A DNA stretch of 64,000 nucleotides, taken from Coriaria nepalensis. Its lineage: Eukaryota; Streptophyta; Magnoliopsida; Cucurbitales; Coriariaceae. Both the position numbers and the translations under genes were made by a program. Of this stretch, positions 1 to 12,372 are shown one piece after another. The first letter of the stretch is position 1, and every line of letters starts with the position of its first letter. Location: the NCBI GenBank assembly GCA_027186245.1, contig CP114488.1, forward strand, positions 8,475,501 through 8,539,500. The letters run 5' to 3'. The notes under the pieces are model-generated. The model made no database searches and had not been told where the DNA came from. It saw only the letters and a program-made list of their open reading frames with translations.

Positions 1-917
1 TATTACTAATATTTAAAAAAAAAAACAAAGAAAGAAAAAAATAGCCCACTTTGTGGGTTCCTGATTATTGACAACCTTTCTACCATGCTTCATATTTCGG
101 GCAACATTTCACACCACAAGTTGCAGCCAAAGACCAAAAAAGAGCTTCCTTCGCATTTCTTACTTCTTAGGCATCTAAAAAGGCCTAAACCGTATTTGTA
201 CCCAAGACAATAGTCAATCTTGACAATATGACATTAAGAAATCACAACTAGATGTTTTAAGATAATGGGAAGTGTGTTTTGACATTTCCTTCAAGTGAAA
301 GCATACTAAGCTCTTCATATGACTAAGAGTTATAATCTGTATATTATTACGCCCCTTCACCTTGTTAAAGAGACAGGTGTGGCCTTATGTTCTCTTAACT
401 TTTTATAATCGCATCATTGATTCATGGTATGTTTCAAATTTTAGTCCCGTTTTGACCAACAATGCACATGACACCTGAGACATTATCAGACAACCAATCT
501 CCATCTGCTTCGGTCTTGAGAATTTTTTTGACCCATTAGAAATGTAGATCTGATCTACTTCTCTGACACACTTTTCTTTAACACTTGGTCAAAATATGAC
601 ACTTTCAAAATCAGAAAGAAGAAGAGCTTGTTTGATCTGTAGCCGGCCATTGCAGAATCCCAATACTAATACTTCCAAAACCTCATTCATAATCACATCA
701 TTCATATTCCTCTTCCCAACTCGCCTGCACTAAAAAACACACCATAATCAATAATTGCAGTAAAATGAATAAATTAGCAGAAAATAGTTTGTACTTTGTA
801 GTGAAATTCCTACGTCGCCGACCTGGAAGTGTGGCGGCTTGTGCATGTGAGTGGGCCCAGGCCCCATGTCCGTTGTCCCTACCCTACTCACGTCAGCCAT
901 ATGTCATCTTTCGGACT
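1..917. other. Intergenic DNA and probable promoter of the thaumatin-like gene
   Basis: I see no coding sequence here. The last 150 bases look like a stress-type promoter for the gene at 967. There is a DRE/CRT core GCCGAC at 817-822 and a CGTCA motif at 891-895 (reverse of TGACG). Several TGAC-type cores, which could be W-boxes, lie further upstream. These short motifs also occur by chance, so their role is inference. Confidence 0.35.
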
Positions 918-925
918 TATAAATA
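918..925 (+). promoter_or_regulatory. TATA box of the thaumatin-like gene
   Basis: The sequence is TATAAATA, 42 bases before the ATG at 967. That spacing fits a transcription start near 950 and a very short leader. Confidence 0.6.
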
Positions 926-966
926 ACTTCGGTTTTACATTCACTCAACCGCTTTTATTTTAGTCA

Positions 967-2448
967 ATGGCTTCTATTCAAAGATATTCTTTCATTTTAT
1001 CATTCTCTCTCTTTATCCAAATCTATCTCCTTCCATTCGGAGTATATTCATCATCAACATTCACAATCCTAAACAAGTGTAGCTACACGGTATGGCCCGG
1101 AATACTATCGAGTGCCGGTACACCTCAGCTCTCCACCACTGGTTTCGCTCTCCAACCGGGTGGGTCCACAACTCTAGACATCCCCACTTCGTGGTCCGGT
1201 CGCATCTGGGGTCGGACATATTGCACCCAAGACCCCACAACCGGTAAATTCTGGTGCGCCACTGCAGATTGTGCCTCAGGCCTGGTAGATTGCAATGGAG
1301 CCGGTGCAGTCCCACCTGCAACCTTGGCAGAGTTCACTCTAAACGGGGCCAACGGGCTTGATTTCTACGACGTCAGCCTAGTCGACGGCTACAACCTACC
1401 TATGTTGGTTGCACCACAAGGCGGGTTAGGTGGTGGAAACTGTACGAGCACCGGGTGCATGACGGACTTGAATGGTGCTTGTCCGTCTGAGCTGAGAGTG
1501 ACGGGATTGGATGGCGGTGAGGGTGTTGCCTGTAAAAGTGCTTGTGGGGCGTTTGGGGAACCGCAATATTGTTGTAGTGGGGCTTATGGGAGTCCGGATA
1601 CATGTAAGCCAAGCCAGTATTCCGAGTTCTTTAAAAGTGCTTGTCCACGAGCTTATAGTTATGCTTACGATGATGGAACAAGCACTTTCACTTGTGCATC
1701 TGCTAACTATGCTATCACTTTCTGTCCTTCCCCTGCCACCAGGTGAATTTCATCTCTCTCTCTGTCTGTCTCTCTCTCTCTTTAATTCTCATAACTCCCT
1801 TCCCAAGCTTTTTTAATCGAAGAGTTCTATAGGCTTAGATCATTTGAACTTATTGTCAAAGGCATGACTATATCTAGATATTTATATACTTATATTATTC
1901 TAACTTATCTTTGTGACATATGAAGTTGTTACGTATATACGTATAATTTGTTCAAAATATATTTTATATTCTTTTCACCGGAAGTCTTGGATTACTTCTC
2001 ATTCATAAAAAATATGAGATACTTCTCTTATCGTCCAAATGTAATGCCTTACATCGAAACACATTATCATAATTTCACTTTAGTAAGAATACTTTACTAC
2101 ACTTCGACTCGAGTTTTTATCATAGCTGTCATATCAAGTTCTAAATGTTTTATTATGTACTCATTCTTAAGATTCAAAGTCTGTAATTGTAAAATTTGTA
2201 TTTTTAATTGTATCTTTATGATACAAGTCTTGTATCATATTCCGCGTATTACGTATATATATATAATTGTTCACCTAAATTTATTCTTCCCTATATTATA
2301 AATGTAGCTTTCTGGTTGTTGTAACAGCAGTTTGAAGTCCTCAAAGAAGCAATATCCTCAAGCGCTCGAAGTCTCAAGCAGTGGCCCACATATCAACCAC
2401 CCACCGAAGCTGATCATCATTTTGGCGGCAGTGTGGTGGTTTCTGTAG
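967..2448 (+). CDS. TLP: Thaumatin-like protein (PR-5 family) with a hydrophobic, possibly GPI-anchored tail
   Basis: Two exons, 967-1742 and 2331-2448 (GT-AG, phase 2), give 297 residues. Residues 1-27 form a signal peptide. The thaumatin signature G-x-F-x-C-x-T-x-D-C is at residues 93-102. Cysteines are abundant, as in 16-cysteine thaumatin domains. The acidic-cleft residues look present: Arg in GRIWGRT, Glu in LAEF and Asp in FYDVS. Without splicing, the frame stops at 1746, just after the ITFCP motif that ends the fold. Joining the second exon adds a Ser-rich spacer and a C-terminal run of Leu, Ile, Ala and Trp, as in GPI-signal TLPs. The family acts in the apoplast in pathogen defence and glucan binding. 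The anchor is inferred from the tail. The thaumatin assignment is very secure and the second exon is likely. Confidence 0.9.
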
Positions 2449-2824
2449 CAGCTCTTTATTTGACCCTGAACCTAGTTTTGTGGGAGGGGGGGTCTTTTTT
2501 CTTCCTTCTTGTAGACCTGTCCCGGGTTCAGGCCCTACATCACATCCCCAGCTTGCAAGTTTTGATGCTGGACATCATCAACTCGTTATTGTGGCCCAGA
2601 AATCATCGGATGATTTATACATACATGATGGAGAGCAAAATGTCAAGATGAAATAAATGAAGTGTTTTTTTTTTTTTTTTGCCAGCAAAATGAAGTGTGA
2701 ATTATTGTGTTCTATAAATACGTAATATGTAAAAATTTTGAGAATGAACATTTTATGTTAAATTTTGAGACAAGAGATTGATTGTTGGTCTATAGAGACA
2801 AGAGATTGATTGGTGGTCTACAAG
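2449..2824. other. 3' flank of the TLP gene
   Basis: No gene is visible. Near 2765-2820 there is a short imperfect tandem duplication of about 30 bases built on AGAGATTGATTGKTGGTCTA. Confidence 0.3.
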
Positions 2825-3965
2825 CTCGTTTGGTTCGATTTCTCGATCCAGAATATAATCATTTTGATTAACGGTTGTTGGATTTCATTCTCTGCTGCTT
2901 GCATATGGAATCGTTTTGATTCCATTGAAGGCTCTAATCAGGAGCGACTCATTCCTGACTAAACTAGGTAGGAATAGTGAGGAATGGAAAAAAAAAATCC
3001 ATACCATAAATTTATTTTAAACCAAATTGATTCTTTAAAATATTTTGAGGAAATTAAGATAAATTCTCAAAATTTAGTATAAATTATAATGAATATATAA
3101 ATCTTTTAGTAATAATAATGAATATCTAATTTTAAATTTAAATTATAATAAATCTTTAATTCTATTATAAATAAATAAAATTATTATGTGCATATCATTA
3201 AATAATTATTAAAATTTTAAATTTAATCATATTAAAAAATTTATTAATATTTTACTTAATTTAATTTAAATTTGATTTTTTTAACTCTTTTTTTTTTCTT
3301 CTCTATGTCACCCTACTGGCCGCCACCACCCTCTTCTACCGCCGCCACCACCACCACCCTCCTCAGTCCCCGTTGTAGTCAACCTTCACCGCTGGTATGA
3401 ACATATTAATATTTTAATTATTTTTTCTCTCTATCTCTTCAATATTAAAATATTAAATTTTTATATTGATGGTCGTCATCGCTACTGTCAACCTCCACCG
3501 CAGACAAAAAATTATTACAATTTTAATTACTCTCTCTCTCTTAAATATTAAAAAATTAAAATTAAAAAAATTAAAATTTTCATGATGGGATGGAGGTTGG
3601 TAGTAATGATGGTGGTAGCAGCGGTAAATGAGGGTGACATAAAATAATAATTACTTAATGGTCATTTAATATGTATATGATTATTTCATTTATTTTTAAT
3701 AGAATTGAGATTGATTATAATTTAAACTTAAAATTAAGTATTCATTATAATTATTAATTAATTTTTTTGAATATTTATTATAATATACTAAGTTTTGGAA
3801 ATTTATTTTTGTTTCCCCAAATATTTTTAAGTAACTAGATAAATAAATTGGATAAATAAGAATATTATTTCTCATTTTTCAATATATCTAAATAAATATT
3901 ATCAATTAATTTATTTTATTATTTTTATTTTCATTCTTATTTAATTCAGACCTCCTAACTTTATT
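2825..3965. repeat. Inverted-repeat (foldback/MITE-like) element, AT-rich
   Basis: The left arm (about 3065-3370) and right arm (about 3580-3800, read in reverse) carry the same ordered blocks: a TTTAGTATA motif, TTATAATGAATA, AATTTTAAATTTAAATTATAAT, AATTCTATTA, and a block CTATGTCACCCT followed by CCGCC/ACC-rich trinucleotides. The arms diverge but stay collinear. The left edge near 2825 reads GCTCGTTTGGTTCGATT, a sequence style common at plant MITE ends. Edges are approximate and I could not fix a target-site duplication. A related copy lies near 23850-24260. Confidence 0.55.
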
Positions 3966-4990
3966 TATTAAAGTCTTGGTCAAAATACAAAAAGTCATAA
4001 ATGACCGGACATAAGTTGTTGTGCAGTCAAAAGTCTTTGAAGATTGGGGGAACACCAAGTGACGAGTCAAGGTCGAACGCAGGTGGGCAAGGGCTAGAAA
4101 CTTAGGCTATGGGGTCCTCGATCAGAACCCCCGCTTGTTTAGCCATCCTTCTCATTCTCTCATTCTTAGATTTGTATAGTCTATGATATTGTTTATAGTT
4201 ATTAGGAGCAAAACCACAAAGACTCTTACAAGGCGGAAAAGCAATTGTTTGGTATTCACTAGAGGCTATGCTATTTCTATATTGCTATGTGTATATGATG
4301 CTATGTGTACATAAGCTTTTTGTATATGAAAAAAAAGGGGTTATTATAAACAAGAGCACATAATCTTAATCTTGTCGTTATTTAGCTTTCGAGTTGGAAC
4401 GGGTTTACGGTGAAACACGACAAGCTCTTTCCAACACGACAATCTTTTTATTGTGAATTATTATGTTTTGGCCAAAATACAAAAAAAAAAACAAATTTGA
4501 TGGATAGATGGATATTTGAATGTTAGGTATCCGCTATCAACCATTTGCACCGCCCCGAAGGTATATAATTTACAAGAGGAATAAGAAACTCGTAGAAAAT
4601 TGGCTTAACGCTAGATATTGTCTCTTCGGATGCTAACAAGGCTAAGAATTAGAGCCAGTGTCCTACTGGATTGCCATCATCATTAACATGGGCAACACAT
4701 GCTATTACCATCTCATACACATCAAAAGTTCAAAGAAGACAAACAAATCCTTCTCACTCTCCAAAATAGCTTCCGACATTGTTGCTCTGTCATCCTTAGT
4801 TTATTCATGGACGGCAAATCTTTATACCCTTGTTTCTGTCACTTTATTCACAATTGAACATGACAGAATCTCCTCGTGGGTCTCACCGACAGGTTTTTAA
4901 TCACAAACTGTAAAAACTATAAAGTATGCTTTAATTTCCATCTGATAAGGCCTAGAAAACTCGGATCTTTATGGGGACTTATTAAGTCCA
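3966..4990. other. Intergenic DNA, nothing recognised
   Basis: AT-rich sequence with a more GC-rich stretch at about 4010-4140. Open frames of up to 80 codons (for example at 4658-4900) match no family I know and have no splice context. The last part is the probable 3' UTR of the transporter on the minus strand. Confidence 0.3.
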
Positions 4991-7900
4991 TTAATTATAG
5001 ACAGGGCATCCTTTTACTACAACCCCTGCAGCTGTAGGACAAGAAGCTAAAGAACAACCATCCGAATCAGCGCCCCACCAGTTCAAACTAACATGCTGCA
5101 TCCCCAAACATAAGTACAACAACACGCCCATAAAGGCCAATCCAGCATCAAGGGCCCCAGATAAAACATAATTATGGCGGCCCCACCAGGCCTGATAATA
5201 CCTATAAGCAATATATCCAAACAGAAATCCGATAAGAATCCAGCTCGTGTAGTTAACAGCCGTGGCTGGAGGCATGCCGACAGTTGCTCCTAAGAGCACG
5301 GGCATGTTTATCAGTTTAATCCAATGCTTTTCTGGATAAGCCTTGTGGGCAAGCCAAACTAGGAGAGGGGCCACGGCACCTACTAAGAAGAACCAGTTGA
5401 TGGCGGAATAGTACCCAAGATCGCCAAAGATCCTACGAGGTCCTATAAGACCCCATATTACAGATGCATCGTAGAATACGTGGTCGCCTGGGCAGGTCCA
5501 TGGGCTTCCCGGTGGAAGTAGGGTTCGGTTGCATATGTCTGGAACGGTAGACATAAGCCACCATGCTGTTACAAGATGAACTATTGCTGATATTGCAGTC
5601 CCTACCATCTGATAAAAATTATCATGCTTTTAGTGATCAAGAGATGAATGATGCTTCTGGGTAAGTGGTTAAAACTGGACTTTGGATAAATTGGGATCTA
5701 AGATAGATTCGGTGGGGCCCAAGTAAGTGTATTTTAGTTAGATTATGTGGGCGCTATAGGCTTAAACTCGTTTTTGTGGGCCCAAATTGGATTTTAGTCG
5801 CACACATTTAAAATGCCTACCCAAATGCATGAAGAATGATGAGTGAATGAGAGAAACTAGCCTGTGCTGCAAACATTGCTCTAGGGGGAATCTTCATGTA
5901 ATGACCAAGCTTGAAATCTTGCAAAAAAGTGATCGCCTGTTTCATGCTTATATATCCATACACTTTAAAGCACATATTAGCAACAGGATATCCTGGATAT
6001 AGGTACCCGATTATGAACTCCGTAATCACATTCAGGGAAGGTTCCTGTCCCCAATACAAAAATGCTATTAGTGGTTAGAACAATGATATATATAGCAATA
6101 AATTTTACTTCCTTGAACATATGGACAAGCACCAAAGATTTTGGAGGGCTGTAATTAGCAGATACTGTTTATATACCTGATTTGTTGTGGCAAATATGAC
6201 TCCAACAGGGAGAGTGAAAGATAATGCAAGCACACAGGCTAGCAATATGCCCCACCATGGCAACTGGAGCTGATCACTATAGTACTCGCATGTAAAAATG
6301 GTCGCTGCAATGTTAACCAAAAGGATGCAGGTGAACCACCACTCTGGAACTTGCTTATACTTTTTCATGAGCTTTGTGTGCACATCCATCATCTTCTCTT
6401 GGACGGCAGACTTGCTCAGATTCCATATATCTCTGCAACATGAAGGTGTCAGCCAACATCGTGCAATACACTTCGAATTCAATAACCAAATTATTATAAC
6501 CTCAACTCAATTCTCTAGAGCCGGTAAGCTACGAGGTTTAGAGGATCTGTATGTCTTATGGAAAAAGTATATGTCAGTTCAATTGCATTCTAAGATTATT
6601 TGATTAATAGCTCATTCATGTAGGTTTCTTGAAGGAAAAGGATAGTAAGTTACTATCCCTACAATTAGTAACCAACCTCCTCTAGGATTCAACAGCAGAA
6701 GAAAAAAAAAGTAACTCACTAGTACTTTCAGTTCGGATATAGCAAGTTTAATTTCACAATATGATCACCGAAGCTACTTAAGTAATGAGTATTTGAAAGG
6801 GGGGGGGGGGGGAGTCCATGAGGGGAGTCCAAATTGGAAATAACGGGCTCACCTGCCATGGAAGAGGAAAACATGAATGAAGATAGCAGCAAGACAGGCA
6901 AAATTTACCCCATAGTAAGTAGCAAAAAAGGTGCTGAGGTAAAGAGGTCCTTCATGTTCATATGCTTCAATGTCAAGGTGGAAGTTTGAGTCTATTATAG
7001 ATGTAATATTGTAGCTCTGACCAGTAGATGTAAACAATCCATCTGAGAAAATGGGAAAGGTCCTAGCCTTAAAGATATCGAGCCAATAAGCAATTGGAGT
7101 AATCACATACACGACAAGGACAAAACCAGCAGCAATATTAGCAGTGGCAAACCAAGGACTAGCAAGTGGGCTGCGAAGATACGAAGATATACTGGACCAA
7201 TCGAAACCAACGGCACCAATCCCCAGCCCATGGAGCCCAGAACCGAGCTGCTGAGCTAGAATAGATGTAGGGAATATCCAACAGAGCCAGGACATGGATG
7301 TCAACATAGGGAAGAGGTACCCTGGAAAGATGTAATAAGCAAAACTGCAACTAAATGCAATGAGGAAGAACTGCATCCTAGTTAGACCTCCTTTTGATCT
7401 CTTCTCTTTCTCATGTAAGGCTCTGTCATTTTCACAATAAAGATGCAAAGATCCTAGTATCAACATTTTGCCAAGCAGAAGAAGCAAAATAGTAGCCAAT
7501 TTAAAACTCTAGTTTCTTGTAGTATGAATGATCGTGAGTATGCATTTATGCACAAATTTTGCAATTCAAAAAATAATCAATTCAAAAGACAAGTCCTTTA
7601 ACTTATAATCGAGCACCTGAAGAGAGAAACTTGAACGAGATTTTGAGGCCACCACATGGCAGCAGGCTCTACCAAGTAGCGTCGGAAAAGCCCGGCCCAG
7701 CCGAAGCCTAAAATCTGCGTTGTTATAACGATGAGCAGTGAAATAAAGAACGTCAAGTTCCTTTTATAAAAGATCTTAACGGCGCTAATGACGTGAATAG
7801 CGTAGACATTGCCGGCACCGGAGTTGGCGAAGATGGTGATGAGTACATGCTCCTTCACATTGAACGGACCTGGATTGAGCGTAAATTCGAGCTTTCGTCC

Positions 7901-8381
7901 CTTGAAGAAGACTCGATCTGTGATCACGGCGGCCATTAGATGACCGAGCGGTACCACCGCGATCTGAACCGAGATGGATGAGACGGAGAGAGGTTCCCTT
8001 CGGTAGAAGAAGAACTGGTTCAGGAAGGAGAGAAGAACACATGCTAGACTACCTAGAATCCACGTTCTGAAAGTGAAAGAAGGGAGGGAGGGATCGTCGG
8101 TGATCGGAACTGTCAGAGCGACTTGCTCTACCGGAGAATTCTCACCTCCATCGCCGGAGATGTTTTCTCCCTGTGGTGGAGAAGCTACAGAACATGAATC
8201 AGAAGCATAAGAGTCGTCGATTAGCTCCTTATGAACTGGAAATGAATGTATGGAGAAGGTTAGTTAGCTGTTTGGCAAACTAGAAAATAGCAGAGAGAAA
8301 GTGAGGGAAATTTTGATTGGAAAGAGAAAATTATAAATGCTTACTGAGGGGAGCAGCGATTTCGGAATCTCTGCTAGTCAT
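4991..8381 (-). CDS. OPT: Oligopeptide transporter, OPT family
   Basis: Six exons on the minus strand: 8345-8381, 7617-8235, 6853-7422, 6177-6432, 5862-6044 and 4991-5608. They join in frame to 760 residues, typical for plant OPTs. The hydrophilic N-terminus (about 65 residues) is followed by many membrane segments. Hallmarks are the NPG motif in NPGPFN at residues 133-138, [12 protein letters not shown] across exons 2/3, GGLTRMQFF, and KIPPRAMF at 545-552. The family moves tetra/pentapeptides, glutathione or metal-linked peptides across the plasma membrane with protons; the substrate here cannot be read from sequence. Intron 5 (5609-5861) begins with GC, not GT, but conservation (AMFAAQ joined to MVGTA) leaves no better donor. 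The start at 8381 puts the very short first exon in frame with exon 2. Confidence 0.93.
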
Positions 8382-8716
8382 CTCAACGTTTGTTGCCGGA
8401 CCGCCAGTTGAACGTATGGATCCATGAAAATCGGGCTTTTATTCGATCCCGTGGTTCAAGCTGTAATATGATGGAATCTTCCCTCATTTTTTGTAAACTG
8501 GTCTAGAAAGGGGCCCATTAAAATTAGACAATTATTTTATGTCCTCAAATGGAAAACGGAATGTATTTCTCTGATTTCATGGTCGGATTCATTTTCCTGT
8601 CATCTAAAGTTACGGAGAAGAAGATCGTTCAGTCTTTTATCTATTGGCATATACATTAAGTAATACGTAACAATGAACACCAAACCAGGTCATTGATGTA
8701 CATACAAACAGTATTA
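8382..8716. other. Upstream region of the OPT gene
   Basis: No coding sequence. This is the presumed promoter and 5' UTR of the minus-strand transporter. No clear TATA element could be assigned. Confidence 0.3.
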
Positions 8717-9152
8717 TAGGGTGGGCATTTTTTCGTTCCGATGAAAATTCTGGACCCTCTCTTTATGTTTCTATCTATATTGATCGGGAATTAAAATATC
8801 GGTCTAATTTTATTCTTATTTCCGATATTGAGGATTAGGAATAAAAATAAAAATAATACCTCATTTAAATTTGTTTCTATTTTTATTCTCAAATAATATT
8901 TAAGAAAAAAAATTAAAAAAAATTATTTTTTTATCATAATAATATAATTATCAGTATTGAATTAATTTTATTTATAATTTTGCATAATTTTATTATTAAT
9001 TAACTATTGACTTAGTGAAGGTTTTATTCCCGTAATGTTGGTATCAAATCGGGAATGAAAGTTTTATTTTCGTTCCTGATACCAATATCGACATAATAGA
9101 AATGAGAACGGTACCACCTTGTACTGTTCCTAATAGAAAAATACTTACCCCC
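8717..9152. repeat. Probable MITE with imperfect terminal inverted repeats
   Basis: The left end reads AGGGTGGGCATTTTTTCG. The right end, read in reverse, is TTTGGGGGTAAGTATTTTTC. Inside, the blocks TTCGTTCC, GATCGGGAAT and TCCGATATTG recur in inverted form near 9020-9095 (GAATCGGGAATG-like and CGTTCCTGATACC). The GGGTGGGCA start is typical of small plant DNA elements. Boundaries are approximate. Confidence 0.4.
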
Positions 9153-11930
9153 AAATAATAATAATGGTGAGGGCAAAAATAAAATAATCTGAAACGGACA
9201 GTTTAAAGATTTTAGGGGACCAAATCATCATTGTAAGAAAAATATAGGGATGATATTAGAAATATGCAATAGTATGAGAGCCTTATAATTCTATTATTGG
9301 ATATTGGTCGTTGAGAGAGACTTGTCTGGCTCGAGACTAAATTTAGTTCACTAGTTAAAATATGATGTATTTTTTAAAATATATGAGACGATCATATTTT
9401 AAATGATATATCATATTTTAATTAGTAGATTAAATTTAATTCTGGATTATATAAATTTTAATTGATAGATTAAATTTAATTTTGGATCACACAAAATTTT
9501 CTCTAATATTTTAATCTTTAAGAGAAATATTTAAATTAAGAAAAATGCAACCTTAATATATATTTATATCTGTATAGAGGATCTAATTCATATTCATTCA
9601 TAATATGGATATTTTTTATACAATTTTATCCAATTAAACAAAAAATAATATGAAAATTCGTTTAGGAATATTTAATCCAATTTGCACAAAATTATACCTA
9701 AATTCCCTTATAAATATTATATGCAAAATCATTCAGATTTCATGAATATTTAATTATATTTTTAGTATGAGTAAATAAATCACTAATAAATAATAATAAA
9801 ATATACTTATTAAAAAATGTAATGACATGACATTTAGAATGTATCTACTGATTATGTTGAGGATGATGATGTCGATGAAGCGAAGCCAATGTTGATATAG
9901 ATTACGGGGATGATTTGTTTATGAGAGTAAGCTGTACCAGGAATTTAACCGATATTTTATTCGGTTAAGATAATTAAGATCATATACCAATTGATTAAGA
10001 AGTGTTGTAGTTATCACTATGTATATCGCGTTCACTAGAACTTAGAAATGTAAAAAAAGAGGATATTTCTGAATCAGTATCCCTCATGATACTTTTTTTG
10101 CCCCCACTGCTTCTCGGCCCTCCGCATGCATTGAAAGCATCTCGGTTCCGATTGTTTCTTCCCAATTCAGTGGAGGGGAGTTTTATATTAAATAGTATTT
10201 TACCTCGAAGAGGGAAATAAATGAAAGTCTACATATGCATGCGATTTGATGGTATTTTGAGTTCAGGGCTAGGAAGTCTAGCAAGACTATATTTATTGCT
10301 ATCTGCATAGATCCAAATTGCAAGTGGCGGATTCGTGCAAATTCTTCATTTTTTTCAAATTCAAACCTATGAAGATTGGCACACTTATATGAAAATGTAT
10401 ATCCATCAAACCACTTGGATCTATCTGTTTTGGCTATACACTTTTGAGATTCAATCTTAATTGTAACAATTTATCAACAACATTAATACTTTTGTATTAA
10501 TACAATGAGCAATTTTATCTATCATTACTTTATTATATTATTGGAATAATAAATTACATGATTATATATGAATGAATATATATGCATGTATGATAGATTC
10601 TCGGATCTTATGCAATATATTTAGGACCATGATAGAGATCATATGCGATGAGGCCCAAGTAGCTTAAGATGCAAACTGTTCATAGTTATAAAACTGTCAT
10701 AAGGGATATTGACAATCCAAAATGACTATTGCATGAGCTATCTTCTTACTGTAGGAATGATGCTCTCATAATAATCAGTATTAGCGAATATTGTGATAGG
10801 CATGCATGTGATTTAATATATGATTAAATCATTAAACATAATCATTTGATAAGTCTAAATTGTAATGATAATAATTGTTAATGAGACTTATTCGGTGACT
10901 AGTACTTGTGATCATCAGACCTAAGATCACCACAGTACTGGCATATAAGATATCATACTTTGATTTCGTTTAATATAGGTCTTGGCCAAAGGACTACTAA
11001 AAGGGCAAGCTATTGGACATTGTTTCGAGTATGTGCAATTTGTAGAGTGATAATATGGAATATATCACCTCATTATCATAAAGGTAAATTCTATGAGTGA
11101 TGTACTAACTTATGCAACAAAGAATCTTTGTAAAGTAATATGATTAGAAAATGAATTTTCCATAAATCCATTGTCTCATTTGCATTAAGAATCACATGAT
11201 TCATATAATAAGTCTATTAGGGTTTAACAATTAAACCATGTCCTATAACAAATCATGATATTGAAATGATAGAAGAATTAATCTAGTACGGTAATAGTCA
11301 TTACACATTCTTTTCAAGGTTACTGGGCTTCTTGAAGGTTTCATGTACTTCTTATTACATAGGGGCACATATACCTTGTTAGAGGCCAATGTGTATTTAT
11401 TAGTTTTAGTTGATTTGGTCATAGATGATGATCTATCAACTGTTTATTTTCAAAAATGGAATCCTCAAAGTCAAATGGTTCATTCATATAATGGATAAAA
11501 CTCACAAAGTGTCCAAAGCTTAATTAATTAGTATGTTAATCTTAATAGTTTTATCTTTCTATTTAATTTCAGAGGAAAGAAGTTGAAATATGTCATGTCC
11601 GAAGCTCATATTGATGATATCATTACCAAAGATCTTGTTTACAAATCTCATATTTATATGATATCAAAGCAAAAAGTGGTTATTAATGATATAAAAAGCA
11701 AAGTTCTCTACAAAAAAGTTGAAGGTGTTTAAGTCTAGTTGTTTGGAACACTTCCTTGATGTGGTTTTGATTTTGTTTTAGAAACACCTCTCGAGATGAG
11801 AATGTTGATAATAATGACCATAAACTGATTGTTGATAATGTATGGATGTATTTTATTTTATCTAGTTTCTTGGACATGTATATTTTCATAGTTGTAATGA
11901 ATGTTATTTTAATGAAATGGTATTTATTCG
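9153..11930. other. Intergenic AT-rich DNA, probably old transposon debris
   Basis: No frame longer than about 60 codons and no recognisable protein. Local repeats include two copies of a motif around TTAATTGATAGATTAAATTTAATT at 9418-9485. The stretch 10600-11680 is more complex sequence and could be a decayed retroelement, but I cannot name it. Confidence 0.25.
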
Positions 11931-11933
11931 TTA

Positions 11934-11985
11934 GGTTGTGGTTGTGGTTGTGATTGTGGTTGTAGTTGTAGTGAATGGTTTTAGT
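11934..11985 (+). repeat. TTGTGG-type microsatellite
   Basis: A short run of imperfect GGTTGT/GGTTGA hexamers immediately precedes the foldback array. Confidence 0.6.
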
Positions 11986-12026
11986 GGTTGTTGCAATTTT
12001 GTTCAATGAACGGTTGCTTTCAAGTT

Positions 12027-12372
12027 TATATTCACTTTGCCCAATTGTTCGATGACTGTTTAAAGATTAGCTATATAGCAATCAGATTCAGAGGACATAG
12101 ACTTTCAAGTCTTTGTCCACTTTTCTTGATTGCTCTGTGGCTCATCTTTAAACAGCCATCGAGCAATCGAGACTTTAGGACAATAACTTTCAAGTCTTTG
12201 TCCACTTTTCTTGATTGCTCTGTGGCTCATCTTTAAACAGCCATCGAGCAATCGAGACTTTAGGACAATAACTTTCAAGTCTTTGTTCATTTTATCTGAT
12301 TGCTTGATGACTCCTCTTTAAACATTCATCGAGAAATCAGGCAAAGTAGGCAAAAACTTTCGTAAATCATAA
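12027..12372. repeat. Tandem 85-bp repeats, left outer arm of the compound array
   Basis: ACTTTCAAGTCTTTG recurs at 12101, 12186 and 12271, a period of exactly 85 bases. The first two full units are nearly identical and the flanking ones are degraded. Each unit contains an internal palindrome: GATTGCTCTGTGGCT pairs with AGCCATCGAGCAATC across a short loop. The same GATTGCTCGATGG and AAGTGGACAA words return in opposite order at 13735-13960. The open frame at 12105-12290 (-) is a by-product of the repeat. Confidence 0.75.

Noticed and set aside
1061..1352. Minus-strand frames inside the thaumatin-like exon
   Set aside because: They are shadows of the strongly supported plus-strand coding sequence.
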